In this document: positions 11,180 to 18,603 of the stretch, one piece after another
Layout of the letters: every line of letters starts with the position of its first letter
Position numbering within the stretch: position 1 is the stretch's first letter
NCBI GenBank assembly: GCA_011526585.1
Contig: WYBB01000032.1
Coordinates: forward strand, 1-41,997
Direction: 5' to 3'
Source: Deltaproteobacteria bacterium
GTDB lineage: Bacteria; Myxococcota_A; UBA9042; PHBI01
Length of the DNA stretch: 41,997 nt
Notes under the pieces: model-generated
Told to the model about the DNA's origin: nothing
What the model saw: only the letters and a program-made list of their open reading frames with translations
The model's database searches: none
Made by a program: the position numbers and the translations under genes

Positions 11180-13474
11180 TCAATCAACGGCGGCGCGCGT
11201 CTCGCGACCGTAGGGATCGTCTTCGATCCGGATCGGACCGAGCCCGAGCGCAGGCGCTTGCCAGAGCGTGAACCCGGGCGGGATGGAGCGTGGGTCCGCG
11301 CGCGGGCGTGGCCCCGAGCCGTCGGCGGCGAGCACGGTCGCGCCCGCGGGGTGCGGCATGGCGGTGGTGCGCGTGGCGTAGAGGAGGAGCACGTCGCCGT
11401 CGGGCGTGAGCGCGAGGCGCTCGAGGCCGGCTCCGCGCGGAGGGTCCGGCAGGCCGATCGCGATGGGGTGATCGGCGTGCTCGCCGAGGATCCCGGCGGC
11501 GACGACGAGCGTGAGGCCGTCGCGGTTCACGACGGCGACGGCGCGGCGGCGCGCACGATCGTAGAGGACCTGGGAGGGCCCCCAGGGCGCCACGCCGCGC
11601 ACGACGACCGTCGGGGCGTCGGCGCCGGAGCCGTCGATCGGAGCCGAGACGAGCCGTCCGTCGCGCGTGAGGGCGAGCGCGCGCTCGAGGTCCTGCGCGA
11701 AGGGGCCGGGCAGGAGCACGTCGCGCAGCACGATGGTCGGCGTGGCGCGATCGGCGCCGTCGAGGCGGTAGGCGACGATGCGCTGCGCGTCGGGCTCCCA
11801 GGCGACGAGGCGCGTGGTGCCGAGCCCGAGCGCGATGGCCGAGTCCGATGGCGCGGAGATCGGCACGGTGATGCCGGGGCGCGCGACGAAGACGGCGTGC
11901 CAGCGCGTGTCGCCGCCGACGCGGAAGACGACGGCGCGGCCGTCGGGGCTCCGGTGGGCGTCGGTGATCCCGGCATCGAGCCAGGGCAGGAGCGTCACGT
12001 GGGCCGCGGAGTCGGTGCGCGGCTCGTGGATGAGGGTCGCGGCCGGGGCGGCGACGGACTGCGTGATGAGGTGTGGGCCGAGGGCGGCGACGACGTGAGC
12101 GCCGCGCGGCAGGACCTGGGGAGGGTCGCTCGCGGCGCGCGGGTCGAGGGCATGGAGCTCGGTCTGCTGATCGTCGGCGCGCTTGCGGTCGACGGCGACG
12201 TGGGTCGGGGTGAGCGCGCGCACCCCGCAGCTCGGGTTGTCAGGCGCGCTCGTGAGGTGGTGCGCGGGGGCGGCGGCGGCGCGGTCGAGATCGACGACGA
12301 CGAGGTCGGGGCCGCGGCAGCCGACGACGCGCGTGGCGTCGGGGGTGAAGGCGACCAGCTCGATCGGCGTGGGGTGCGGGGTCGTGAGCGGGGTGATGGT
12401 GCCGTCGGCGTGCACGCGCTCGACGACGAAGCCTCGAGGGGTGGAGACCGACCAGAGCGCGTGGTCGTGGCCGGGTGCGACGAGCGGATCGAGGTAGGCG
12501 ATGCGGCGTGGCGTGAGCGTCGCGGGGCGGCCCGAGGCGTCGAGGGTGGCGAGCGCGAGCTCGCGCGTGACGCCGCTCGGGCCGAAGGTGAGCCAGGCGC
12601 GGTCGACGCGGCCGAGCGGGTTGGGGAAGGGCGCGACGAGGTGGGCGGTGAAGCGTGGCGCGAGCGGCACGGGGCGGGCGCCGCGGGTGGCGCGGACGAG
12701 CACGCCGTCGCGATAGGCGAGCAGGTGATCGCCGACCAGGGCGGCGAAGCGATCCTGGGTGTCGGCGGACGGGACGAGCAGGCGTGCGGGGGCGGAGCCG
12801 TCGGCGGGCGCGGCCTCGAGGGTCGTGACGATGCGACCGGAGGACAGGGAGACGGCGCGCTCGAAGGCGATGGTGTGATCGTCGAGCCAGCGCGGGCGCT
12901 CGATGCTGAGGTCGGGCGGCGCGGCGCGGCGCGTGCCGGGCGCGGTGGAGATGCGGATGGGCGGAGGCGGCGCGGTGGGGTGGGTCGGCGCGTGGGCGAG
13001 ATCGAGCACGGTCGGCGTGAGGTCGTCGATGTAGAGGAGGCGGGTGCCGTCGGGCGAGAGCGCGACGTCGAGGCCGACGCTGCGGGCGGTGGCGAGGAGC
13101 ACCGGGATCGCGTCGGTGGGCGCGGGATCCGCCGAGCTGGGGAGCGACAGCGCGAAGAGCGTGCTCGAGGTCGGGCCGGCGAGCTCGACCACCGCGAGGT
13201 GGAGGGGGACCGAGGTCGCGATCAGGCGCAGGCGACCGTGCTCGGCGCCGAAGCCCGTCGGTGAGCGCGGGCCCAGCGGACGCGCGGTGGTGTCGGGCGT
13301 GACGAGCGAGAGCGGGCCCATGCGGGACCGCACGAGCACGACGCGATCGGTCTCGGGGGTGGGCTGGCTCGTCGTGAGCGCGATCAGGGTGAGCGTGAGC
13401 GTGAGCATGACGCTCGCGATAACGCGCGAGGTAAACACGCTCGCGTCAAAGCCGTGTAAGAGTCCGGCGGGCAT
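11180..13474 (-). CDS. Exported TolB-like beta-propeller protein
   Basis: A protein of about 764 residues with repeated WD40/TolB-type blades: SPDGTRLLYIDD, TPDATRVVGCRGPD, SPDGRAVVFRVGGD and TPDGDVLLLYATR, each a beta strand pair around a (S/T)PDG turn. The start is uncertain: GTG 13537, ATG 13474, GTG 13438 or ATG 13408. The 13474 and 13438 starts give a signal peptide with an Arg before the hydrophobic run IASVMLTLTLTLIAL, whereas 13408 leaves no positive N-region. That hydrophobic run is partly coded by a (GTGAGC)3 repeat on the plus strand. No enzyme motif is seen; such propellers bind partners or ligands in the periplasm. It is divergent from the cytochrome/copper gene. Confidence 0.75.
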   Translation of the reverse strand: MPAGLLHGFDASVFTSRVIASVMLTLTLTLIALTTSQPTPETDRVVLVRSRMGPLSLVTPDTTARPLGPRSPTGFGAEHGRLRLIATSVPLHLAVVELAGPTSSTLFALSLPSSADPAPTDAIPVLLATARSVGLDVALSPDGTRLLYIDDLTPTVLDLAHAPTHPTAPPPPIRISTAPGTRRAAPPDLSIERPRWLDDHTIAFERAVSLSSGRIVTTLEAAPADGSAPARLLVPSADTQDRFAALVGDHLLAYRDGVLVRATRGARPVPLAPRFTAHLVAPFPNPLGRVDRAWLTFGPSGVTRELALATLDASGRPATLTPRRIAYLDPLVAPGHDHALWSVSTPRGFVVERVHADGTITPLTTPHPTPIELVAFTPDATRVVGCRGPDLVVVDLDRAAAAPAHHLTSAPDNPSCGVRALTPTHVAVDRKRADDQQTELHALDPRAASDPPQVLPRGAHVVAALGPHLITQSVAAPAATLIHEPRTDSAAHVTLLPWLDAGITDAHRSPDGRAVVFRVGGDTRWHAVFVARPGITVPISAPSDSAIALGLGTTRLVAWEPDAQRIVAYRLDGADRATPTIVLRDVLLPGPFAQDLERALALTRDGRLVSAPIDGSGADAPTVVVRGVAPWGPSQVLYDRARRRAVAVVNRDGLTLVVAAGILGEHADHPIAIGLPDPPRGAGLERLALTPDGDVLLLYATRTTAMPHPAGATVLAADGSGPRPRADPRSIPPGFTLWQAPALGLGPIRIEDDPYGRETRAAVD

Positions 13475-13572
13475 CGGGGGAGGAACGGCGGCCCGAGGCT
13501 TGCGATCGGGGAAAGAACGACTGTATGGATGCGACACGCGTCAGCCGGATCATTTAATCGAGTGATTCCAGT

Positions 13573-13596
13573 GGTCCCGAGCGTTCGCTCTGGACC
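13573..13596. promoter_or_regulatory. 24-bp imperfect palindrome in divergent promoter region
   Basis: Outer arms GGTCC/GGACC and inner arms GAGCG/CGCTC pair around a TT centre with a single C/T mismatch between them. It lies 48 nt before the plus-strand ATG at 13645 and about 100 nt before the minus-strand start, next to the AT-rich stretch CATTTAATCG (13551-13560). A dimeric regulator's operator for both genes is plausible but unproven. Confidence 0.4.
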
Positions 13597-13644
13597 GAAA
13601 CGCCGCGCTGATCGAAAAACCGGGTCCCCGTCTCGGAGCTCACG

Positions 13645-15024
13645 ATGACCGCACGCGCCCCCCTCCGATCTTCCCGCCTGGCACTTGCCGCCGGGTCGCT
13701 CTCCGCGCTGATCGCGCTGCCGATGTGCGACAGCGAGGGCGCTCGCGCGCCCGCGTCGGACGAAGCGGGCCTCACCTACTGGGAGCACATCAAGCCGATC
13801 ATCGACGCGCGCTGCGCGACCTGTCACGTCGATGGCGGGATCGGCCCCTTCCCGCTCGAGAGCTACGAAGACGTCGCCGAACTCCTGCCGGTGATCGGCT
13901 TCGTCGTGAGCTCGCGCCAGATGCCGCCGTGGCAGCCGAGCCACGAGGGCAAGCCGCTGCTCGGCGACATGTCGCTCAGCGACGATGAGATCGCGCGCAT
14001 CACGACCTGGGTCGACCAGGGCGGTCCCGAGGGTGACCCCGCCGACGAAGGCCCGCCGCAGCCACGCGCCAGCGCCGACCTCTCGCGGGTCGACGCGACC
14101 CTCACCATGGCCGAGCCCTTCACGCCGACGCTCGCGCCCGACGAGTACCGCTGCTTCGTCCTGGACTGGTCGTTCAGCACGACGAAGTACGTGACCGGCC
14201 ACCGCGTCAACCCGGGCAACACGTCGATCGTGCACCACGCCGTCGGCTTCATCGTCGCGCCCGAGCTGGCCGATCGTGTGCTGGCCTTCGACGCCGCCGA
14301 CCCTGGCCCCGGCTACGGCTGCTTCGGCGGGCCGACCCCCGAGAAGGAGGACCAGCTCCCCGCGAGCTTCGCCGTGAGCTGGGCGCCCGGCAACTTCGGC
14401 CTCGACCGGCCCGCCGGCACCGGGATCGCCGTGCGCCCCGGCTCGCTCTTCGTGCTCCAGGTGCACTACAACCTCGACCACCCGACCGACCCGAGCCCCG
14501 ACCTCACGACCGTCGACCTGAGCCTCGCCGACGACGTCGCGACGCGCGCCTTCACGCTGCCGTGGTTCGACTTCACCTGGTACTTCCAGCCCGAGCAGAT
14601 GATGATCCCCGCCGGCGAGAGCCGCGTCACCCACGGCTACGAGGCGACGCTCGCGGGCTCGGGCGGCGTCACCGCGCTGGCCGAGGGCGAGACCTTCTCC
14701 GAGGGCGTGCTCCTGCACGCGGCGCTTCCGCACATGCACACCTTCGGTGAGCGCATCACCATCAGCGTCACGCGCGCCAACGGAAGTCGCGAGACGCTGC
14801 TCGAGATCCCGAAGTGGGACTTCCACTGGCAGCGCGAATACGTCTTCGCCGAGCCCCAGGTGATCAACCCCGGCGACAAGCTCGCCGTCGCCTGCGAGTG
14901 GGACAACTCCGATCGCGCTCAACCTTTCGTCGATGGGGAGCGTCAGAGCCCGCGTGACCTCACCTGGGGCGAAGGCACCGCCGACGAGATGTGCATCGCG
15001 ATGATCTACGTCACGCCGCGATGA
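13645..15024 (+). CDS. Heme c plus dicopper (PHM-type) monooxygenase-like protein
   Basis: A 459-residue exported protein. The ATG has GGAG at 13635-13638. The N-terminus is a signal peptide ending at LPMC28, lipobox-like but with an unusual Met at -1. Residues 45-140 form a cytochrome-like domain with CATCH (57-61) as heme attachment site and Met in SSRQMPPW as possible axial ligand. The C-terminal part matches copper type II ascorbate-dependent monooxygenases (PHM/DBM fold): HH 197-198 and His274 as one copper site, His363/His365 (PHMH) and Met449 (DEMC) as the other. All six expected ligands are present, so oxidative activity is plausible; the substrate is unknown and the fused cytochrome may supply electrons. 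Confidence 0.88.
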   Translation: MTARAPLRSSRLALAAGSLSALIALPMCDSEGARAPASDEAGLTYWEHIKPIIDARCATCHVDGGIGPFPLESYEDVAELLPVIGFVVSSRQMPPWQPSHEGKPLLGDMSLSDDEIARITTWVDQGGPEGDPADEGPPQPRASADLSRVDATLTMAEPFTPTLAPDEYRCFVLDWSFSTTKYVTGHRVNPGNTSIVHHAVGFIVAPELADRVLAFDAADPGPGYGCFGGPTPEKEDQLPASFAVSWAPGNFGLDRPAGTGIAVRPGSLFVLQVHYNLDHPTDPSPDLTTVDLSLADDVATRAFTLPWFDFTWYFQPEQMMIPAGESRVTHGYEATLAGSGGVTALAEGETFSEGVLLHAALPHMHTFGERITISVTRANGSRETLLEIPKWDFHWQREYVFAEPQVINPGDKLAVACEWDNSDRAQPFVDGERQSPRDLTWGEGTADEMCIAMIYVTPR

Positions 15025-15037
15025 TCATGGCGTGACG
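15009..15037. terminator. Bidirectional hairpin at a stop-to-stop junction
   Basis: Arms CGTCACGCC (15009-15017) and GGCGTGACG (15029-15037) are perfect inverted copies with an 11-nt loop containing TGATCA, where the two stop codons meet. The hairpin therefore lies inside both coding ends. No T-run follows on either strand, so it is a candidate terminator or RNA end-stabiliser only. Confidence 0.5.
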
Positions 15038-16674
15038 CGGATCGCGTTGCTCTCGACCCAGCGATAGGTCGCGCCCGCCAGCTCGGACGCGGGCCCGAGC
15101 TCGTCGGCGAGGTGATGCGGCGTCAGCAGGACCTCGAGCTGATAGGCGCCCGGCTCACGCACATCGATCGCCTGCCACGTGGAGGGGCCCGTCCAGCGCG
15201 CGACCTCGTGCACACCGTCTGCGTCCGTGCGCCACACGATCGACTCGATCAGCGCCGCGGCTCCGTCGCTCCACGCGAGGAACGACGGAGCGACCGGCGG
15301 CTCCGGCGAGCGCGCCCAGAGCATGAGCCCCGCACCGAGCGGCACCGCCGCGCCGAGATCGTGCAGGGCGCCGTCGCGATCCACGGCGACGAGCGCCGCG
15401 CCGCGCGCGTCCCCGAGCACCTCGAAGACCACCATGACCCGCCCGTCGACGAAGGCCTGCTCGACGGCCTGCGGATCGGCGGCGCGCTCACGCTCGACCA
15501 GGACGCGGTTCTGCACCCAGCGGAAGACGCGCGCGTAGCCGTCGAGGCGCTCGCCGTCCGACTGCCAGACCGGGCCACCGACCTTCAGGTACGCCACCAG
15601 GTTCGGATAGAGGCGCGCCAGCCCATCACACGCGTCGGTGTCCTTGCACGCCGGCGCGAAGGAGACGTTCTCGTGAGCGTCAGCGCCACCGAACCCGGTG
15701 ATCGCGCGCTGCGCCGTGACCATGCGCCACTTGTCGAGGGCCGCCACCGGATAGTGGCCGAGCAGGATCAGCGCCGACAGATCCGGATCGGGCACGGTCG
15801 CCGCCGGATCGAGGAAGTGCTCGAGCGTGAAGAGCGCCTCGCCGAGCCCGGCGCCGAGCACCTCGTTGAAGTTGGCGTGAAAGTTGTAGATCTCCATCGC
15901 CGCCACGCCGTGCTCGGCGATGGTCGCCGCCGAGAGATCGGCCTCTTCCGAATGCGCGATCGCCAGGTGGCCGCCGGCCTCGCGCACCGCGTCGCTCACG
16001 GCGGTCAGGCTCTCGGGCGAGGCGGCGTCCTCGAACGCGTGATAGCGCGACCAGTCGAACGCACGCCGCAACCCGAGCGGCATCGTGTGCGTACCCTCGA
16101 AGCCGACCATCAGGGTCACGCGCCCGTCGGGCCCGCCCTGCCAGGCCTCGCACGCGAAGCGCACGGCCCACGGCGTGCCGTCCTCACCGCGCAGGACGAC
16201 GTCGTCGGCCGGCGGGTCGACGTAGAAGAGCGCCTCCCAGTCCTGGTCACGCGCGTGCGACGGGTGATCGGTCATGAAGGCGTGCCCGATTCGTTCGCTG
16301 CACAAGGCGCGTCGCATGCGCGCGATGCACGCCTGGTTCGGGCGACCTTCGCCGTCGAGCCCGGCCTCGTCGCAGCCATCGTGGCTGTAGGCGGAGTGAA
16401 GATGCGCGATGAGCCGGACCTCCTCGAAGCCGCGCTCCTCGAGCGTCGCCGGCGCGGGCGGTCCCGCCACCTCGTCGGTGTCGATCACCTCCTCGTCGGT
16501 GTCGATCGCGACCTCGTCGACCTCGCCCGCCGTCTCGACTGCGGTGTCGTCGTGCGCGTCCGCGCCCGACCGGCCACCGTCATCACACGCGACGCTGGCG
16601 ATCGCGCCGAACCAGAGCGCCACCCCCCGCGAGCGGAGGTTTCGATCCGGGCGAAGCGCCGACATCGACGACAC
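15025..16674 (-). CDS. PHP-domain lipoprotein (putative metal-dependent hydrolase)
   Basis: A 549-residue protein from the GTG at 16674, directly after the FHA gene stop; an ATG at 16665 is equally possible. A signal peptide ends near Cys30 (IASVACDD), a weak lipobox. An acidic linker with repeated DTDEE/DTDE follows (about 38-70). The PHP-type metal motifs are HLHSAYSHDG (91-100), TDHPSH (135-140), AHSEEAD (about 240) and GGADAHEN (about 315). The C-terminal 150 residues are beta-rich. PHP-domain proteins hydrolyse phosphoesters using two or three metals; secreted members of this kind have unknown substrates. It is cotranscribed with the FHA gene, and its stop codon abuts that of the monooxygenase-like gene. 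Confidence 0.82.
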   Translation of the reverse strand: MSSMSALRPDRNLRSRGVALWFGAIASVACDDGGRSGADAHDDTAVETAGEVDEVAIDTDEEVIDTDEVAGPPAPATLEERGFEEVRLIAHLHSAYSHDGCDEAGLDGEGRPNQACIARMRRALCSERIGHAFMTDHPSHARDQDWEALFYVDPPADDVVLRGEDGTPWAVRFACEAWQGGPDGRVTLMVGFEGTHTMPLGLRRAFDWSRYHAFEDAASPESLTAVSDAVREAGGHLAIAHSEEADLSAATIAEHGVAAMEIYNFHANFNEVLGAGLGEALFTLEHFLDPAATVPDPDLSALILLGHYPVAALDKWRMVTAQRAITGFGGADAHENVSFAPACKDTDACDGLARLYPNLVAYLKVGGPVWQSDGERLDGYARVFRWVQNRVLVERERAADPQAVEQAFVDGRVMVVFEVLGDARGAALVAVDRDGALHDLGAAVPLGAGLMLWARSPEPPVAPSFLAWSDGAAALIESIVWRTDADGVHEVARWTGPSTWQAIDVREPGAYQLEVLLTPHHLADELGPASELAGATYRWVESNAIRVTP

Positions 16675-18432
16675 TCAGCGACCGGCGGCGAGCTCCAGCG
16701 CGATCGAGCGCAGGAGCTCCAGGACCTCGTGATACGCGGGCGAGCGCTGCGTCAGCTTCTTGCTGAGGATCACCTTCGCCTCGTCGCGATCCTGGAACAT
16801 CGTGAGCTCCGCCGGCACCTCACCCGAGCGCGTCTGCTTCGTCTTCGCGTCGGGGAAGCCCGCCTTGAGGACCGCGTCGAAGAGCACCTTGCGCAGGTCG
16901 CGGTCGAGCATGCCGGTGTTCGACGTGCTGCCGGCATCGTCGTGGCTCTCGATGCGACACTCGCCGTTGCCCCAGATCGAGAGCTCGTGGCGCCCGCCCT
17001 CGTCCTCGACCTCGCCATCGATGAAGAGGAGCTCGAGGTCGTCGTCGCGGCTCTCGAGGTGTCGCGCCCACAGGTTGCCCTTCTCGCTGCGCTTGGTCGG
17101 CGCGGGCGGCTCCATGTCGTCGGAGGTGCCGCGCACGATGCGCAGGCGCGCGCGCCCGACGACGATGATGTCGCCGTTGCGCAGCGTCTCGTCGCCCTCG
17201 ACCTGCTCGTCGTTGACGAAGGTGCCGCTCTCGGAGTCGAGATCCTTGACGATGAGCACGCCGTCGTCCCACTCGAGCTCGCAGTGCTCGGGCTCGACCG
17301 ACCGGCTCTCGATGTTGATCTCGCAGCCGCGGCTGCCGACCGCCAGGCGCTTCTCCCGCTCGCCCATCGTCACCGCGGTGAGCTGGTTGCGGTTGTCGCG
17401 GAAGACCACGTAGTAGTTGGGCTGGCCGGGATCGAGCTCGTCATCGGCCCAGTCGTCGCCCCACTCCTCGTACTCGGCCTGGGCGATGTCCTTGTGCTCG
17501 ACGAAGCTCATGCGCAGCTCGAAGCGACCGCAGCGCAGCACGTCGCCGTCGTTGAGCACGCCGCGGCGCACCCGCTCGCCGTTGATGAAGGTCCCGTTGG
17601 AGGAGCCGAGGTCGCGCACCTCGATCTCCTCGTCCTTCCAGCCGACGGTGCAGTGCTTGCCGGAGACCGACGGGTTGTGGACCTTGATGGTCGCACCCTC
17701 GCGTCGCCCGATCGTCACGGGTTCCTTGTCGCGCTCGATGCGCACCTCGGCGTCGCCCCCGTCATCGTCGATGTAGAGCAGGTACGCCGCCAGGTGCGCG
17801 CGCGAAGGCGCGGCCGCGGCGACGGGCGCCGGGGCGGGCTCGGGTTCACGCTGACGCGGAGCGGGCTCCGGCGGAGGCAGGTCGTCGAAGCCGTCGTCGC
17901 CGCTACTGAAGAACTCGTTGGCGTCGAAGCCGGACTTCTTCTTCGGTGGTGCCTCTTCACGGGCGGGCGCGCCGCCTCCGCCGCCGCCACGCCGACGCGA
18001 AGGCATCGGCCCGTCGAAGAGCGCGTCGAGATCGTCGACCTTGGCCTTGCTCTTGCCGCCGCCGCTTTCGGGCTGGAACGTCGACTCGGCGTCCGGGACG
18101 TCGCCACGACCGCGGCCGGCCGCCTTGCCCGCGCCCGACCTCGCCGGGCCGGAGTCCAGGAGCACCATGACGCCGCCGCAGTTGACGACGGTGCCGACCT
18201 CGACGCGCTGGCGATTGATCTTCTTGCCGTCGATGTACGTGCCGGCCGTGGACCCCTGGTCGGTCACGACCACGCCGCCATTGGACCAGGAGAAGAGCGC
18301 GTGCCGACGGCTCACCGAGGTGCGTGAGACCCGGATCTCGCACTCCGCCAGGCGACCGAGCATGACCTCCGGCTTCGTCGGACCGATCTCGACGCTGTGC
18401 TCCTCGCCGTCCTCTTCCCAAACCAGTTCCAT
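16675..18432 (-). CDS. Protein with three FHA domains
   Basis: A 585-residue soluble protein. FHA1 spans 1-93 (GR at 26-27, SRRH 41-44, STAGT 61-65). A disordered linker rich in Gly, Pro, Lys and Asp/Glu follows (95-210). FHA2 spans 215-309 with all hallmarks (IGRRE, SGKH 257-260, SSNG 277-280). FHA3 spans 338-434 and is degenerate: GS replaces GR, and EPEH stands where SxxH is expected, so phosphothreonine binding is doubtful. Residues 455-585 form an alpha/beta domain I do not recognise. FHA domains read phosphothreonine, linking this protein to Ser/Thr kinase signalling. A GAGGG lies 4 nt before the ATG, and a sigma70-like promoter sits upstream. Confidence 0.9.
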   Translation of the reverse strand: MELVWEEDGEEHSVEIGPTKPEVMLGRLAECEIRVSRTSVSRRHALFSWSNGGVVVTDQGSTAGTYIDGKKINRQRVEVGTVVNCGGVMVLLDSGPARSGAGKAAGRGRGDVPDAESTFQPESGGGKSKAKVDDLDALFDGPMPSRRRGGGGGGAPAREEAPPKKKSGFDANEFFSSGDDGFDDLPPPEPAPRQREPEPAPAPVAAAAPSRAHLAAYLLYIDDDGGDAEVRIERDKEPVTIGRREGATIKVHNPSVSGKHCTVGWKDEEIEVRDLGSSNGTFINGERVRRGVLNDGDVLRCGRFELRMSFVEHKDIAQAEYEEWGDDWADDELDPGQPNYYVVFRDNRNQLTAVTMGEREKRLAVGSRGCEINIESRSVEPEHCELEWDDGVLIVKDLDSESGTFVNDEQVEGDETLRNGDIIVVGRARLRIVRGTSDDMEPPAPTKRSEKGNLWARHLESRDDDLELLFIDGEVEDEGGRHELSIWGNGECRIESHDDAGSTSNTGMLDRDLRKVLFDAVLKAGFPDAKTKQTRSGEVPAELTMFQDRDEAKVILSKKLTQRSPAYHEVLELLRSIALELAAGR

Positions 18433-18507
18433 CGACCCTCGTACTCGTGCCGGCGTGCGATGCCATTGCTCCGAGCGCGGGGAGACACTCCGACCCGCGC
18501 AACGCAG

Positions 18508-18536
18508 ATTGTGCGAAGAAGCCGTGTCGCCGTCAA
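18508..18536 (-). promoter_or_regulatory. Sigma70-like promoter of the FHA gene
   Basis: On the minus strand TTGACG (18536-18531) and CACAAT (18513-18508) are separated by exactly 17 nt. This predicts a start near 18501 and a leader of about 68 nt ending in a GAGGG ribosome site. It is the best promoter match seen in the window. Confidence 0.6.
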
Positions 18537-18603
18537 CCCGAGGGGGCGTGTGAATCTATGTTGCGGCGCTGTCGCGCTCGTCGCTTGATGCGCGGCTTGT
18601 CGC

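Noticed and set aside
13546..13573. Possible dif site in the AT-rich spot near the skew switch
   Set aside because: Only ATTTAA agrees with known dif arms; there is no pair of 11-bp arms around a 6-bp centre.
15112..18327. Plus-strand frame of 1071 codons opposite the PHP and FHA genes
   Set aside because: It spans two real genes with intact catalytic and FHA motifs and has none of its own.
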